In this document: positions 5,139 to 5,565 of the stretch, piece after piece
Layout: each line of letters begins with the position of its first letter
Numbering within the stretch: the stretch's first letter is position 1
NCBI GenBank assembly: GCA_015904055.1
Contig: JABMDE010000123.1
Span: 1-5,565 of the forward strand
Reading direction: 5' to 3'
From: Nitrospira sp.
GTDB taxonomy: Bacteria > Nitrospirota > Nitrospiria > Nitrospirales > Nitrospiraceae
DNA length: 5,565 nucleotides
Translations under genes and position numbers: made by a program
Notes under the pieces: generated by a model
What the model saw: only the letters and a program-made list of their open reading frames with translations
Databases searched by the model: none
Told to the model about the DNA's origin: nothing

Positions 5139-5565
5139 CTACGAAGGCCTGACGGGACTGCTCGGAGTGGGATTCGCCACCGTGTGATATTCATCGCGGT
5201 AGATTTGGACTGCCGTCATCAGGAGACTGACCAGGACCGGTCCGACGAAGAGCCCCAGTATACCGTACAGCGACAGTCCTCCGAGCACGCTCAACACCAG
5301 CAGTAGGATGGGAATCTCAACATCCTGCCCGATCAGCCAGGGTCGAAGAAACTGATCGACCATGGACACCACACCGATACCCCAGGCTAACATGATGAGC
5401 GCTTTTCCAGCCGGGCCGATCAAAAACAAATAGAGCGCGACCGGCCCCCAAACCAGCGCCGTTCCGCCGAACGGAATCGGCGCCAGGATGACGGTCAATG
5501 CCGTGAGCACCACAGGAAAGGGAACATCGAGCGCGAGATAGGCGAGCCCGGCCAACACACCCTGG
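5139..5565 (-). CDS. AI-2E family transporter (PerM/YdiK-like), C-terminal part
   Basis: The reverse strand is open from the right edge to a TAG at 5141-5139, giving about 142 residues without a start codon in the window. It is strongly hydrophobic, with about four to five membrane segments. It carries family features: QGVLAGLAYLALDVPFPVVL, then APIPFGGTALVWGP, a loop DQFLRPWLIG, and the C-terminal GGLSLYGILGLFVGPVLVSLL segment before a short cytoplasmic tail (IYRDEYHTVAN). AI-2E family proteins are inner-membrane proteins of about 340-400 residues. Some have been linked to autoinducer-2 export or Na+/H+ antiport, but for most the substrate is unknown and the name should not be read as function. 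A GTG at 5558-5556 is in frame, but the conserved sequence continues upstream of it, so the true start lies beyond the edge. The gene converges on the signalling operon and is probably a separate unit. Confidence 0.85.
   Translation of the reverse strand, partial: QGVLAGLAYLALDVPFPVVLTALTVILAPIPFGGTALVWGPVALYLFLIGPAGKALIMLAWGIGVVSMVDQFLRPWLIGQDVEIPILLLVLSVLGGLSLYGILGLFVGPVLVSLLMTAVQIYRDEYHTVANPTPSSPVRPS

Overview
The window carries a compact signalling operon on the + strand (454-5047), flanked by two partial genes on the - strand. The GC-rich base composition, the style of the signalling proteins (Cache/HAMP/PAS kinase, stand-alone haem-c DUF3365 protein) and a GTCA/TGAC-rich intergenic repeat suggest an environmental chemolithotroph, possibly Nitrospira or another member of Nitrospirota. 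That assignment is an impression from sequence style and has not been tested by a search.

Layout. 1-189 (-): 5' part of a BolA/IbaG-family gene, running off the left edge. 190-453: divergent intergenic region with a 15-bp palindrome at 271-285 and a well-spaced -24/-12 (sigma-54-like) motif at 370-385. 454-888 (+): stand-alone receiver-domain response regulator with a strong Shine-Dalgarno. 888-1301 (+): Rossmann-fold, NAD-binding-like domain. 1291-2022 (+): soluble histidine kinase core with no sensor domain of its own. 2019-4505 (+): membrane histidine kinase with dCache, HAMP, PAS, HisKA and HATPase domains. 4454-5047 (+): exported DUF3365/Tll0287-like c-type haem protein with a CxxCH motif. 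5048-5138: hairpin-forming intergenic repeat built from CGTCA/TGACG units every 7 bp. 5139-5565 (-): C-terminal part of an AI-2E family membrane protein, running off the right edge.

The five + strand genes are contiguous or overlap (TGATG, 11 nt, ATGA, 52 nt), so they are very likely one transcript with coupled translation. The working model is a two-compartment sensor. The haem-c protein and the Cache kinase would read a periplasmic signal such as redox state or a small ligand. The Rossmann domain and the soluble kinase would read a cytoplasmic, possibly nucleotide-linked, signal. Both kinases could phosphorylate the single DNA-binding-less receiver.

The most notable point is the junction of the Rossmann and soluble-kinase frames near 1270-1293. 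It looks like one ancestral Rossmann-kinase gene split by a small out-of-frame indel, or by a sequence error. The reading frames, motifs and overlaps are seen directly; the functional wiring is inference.
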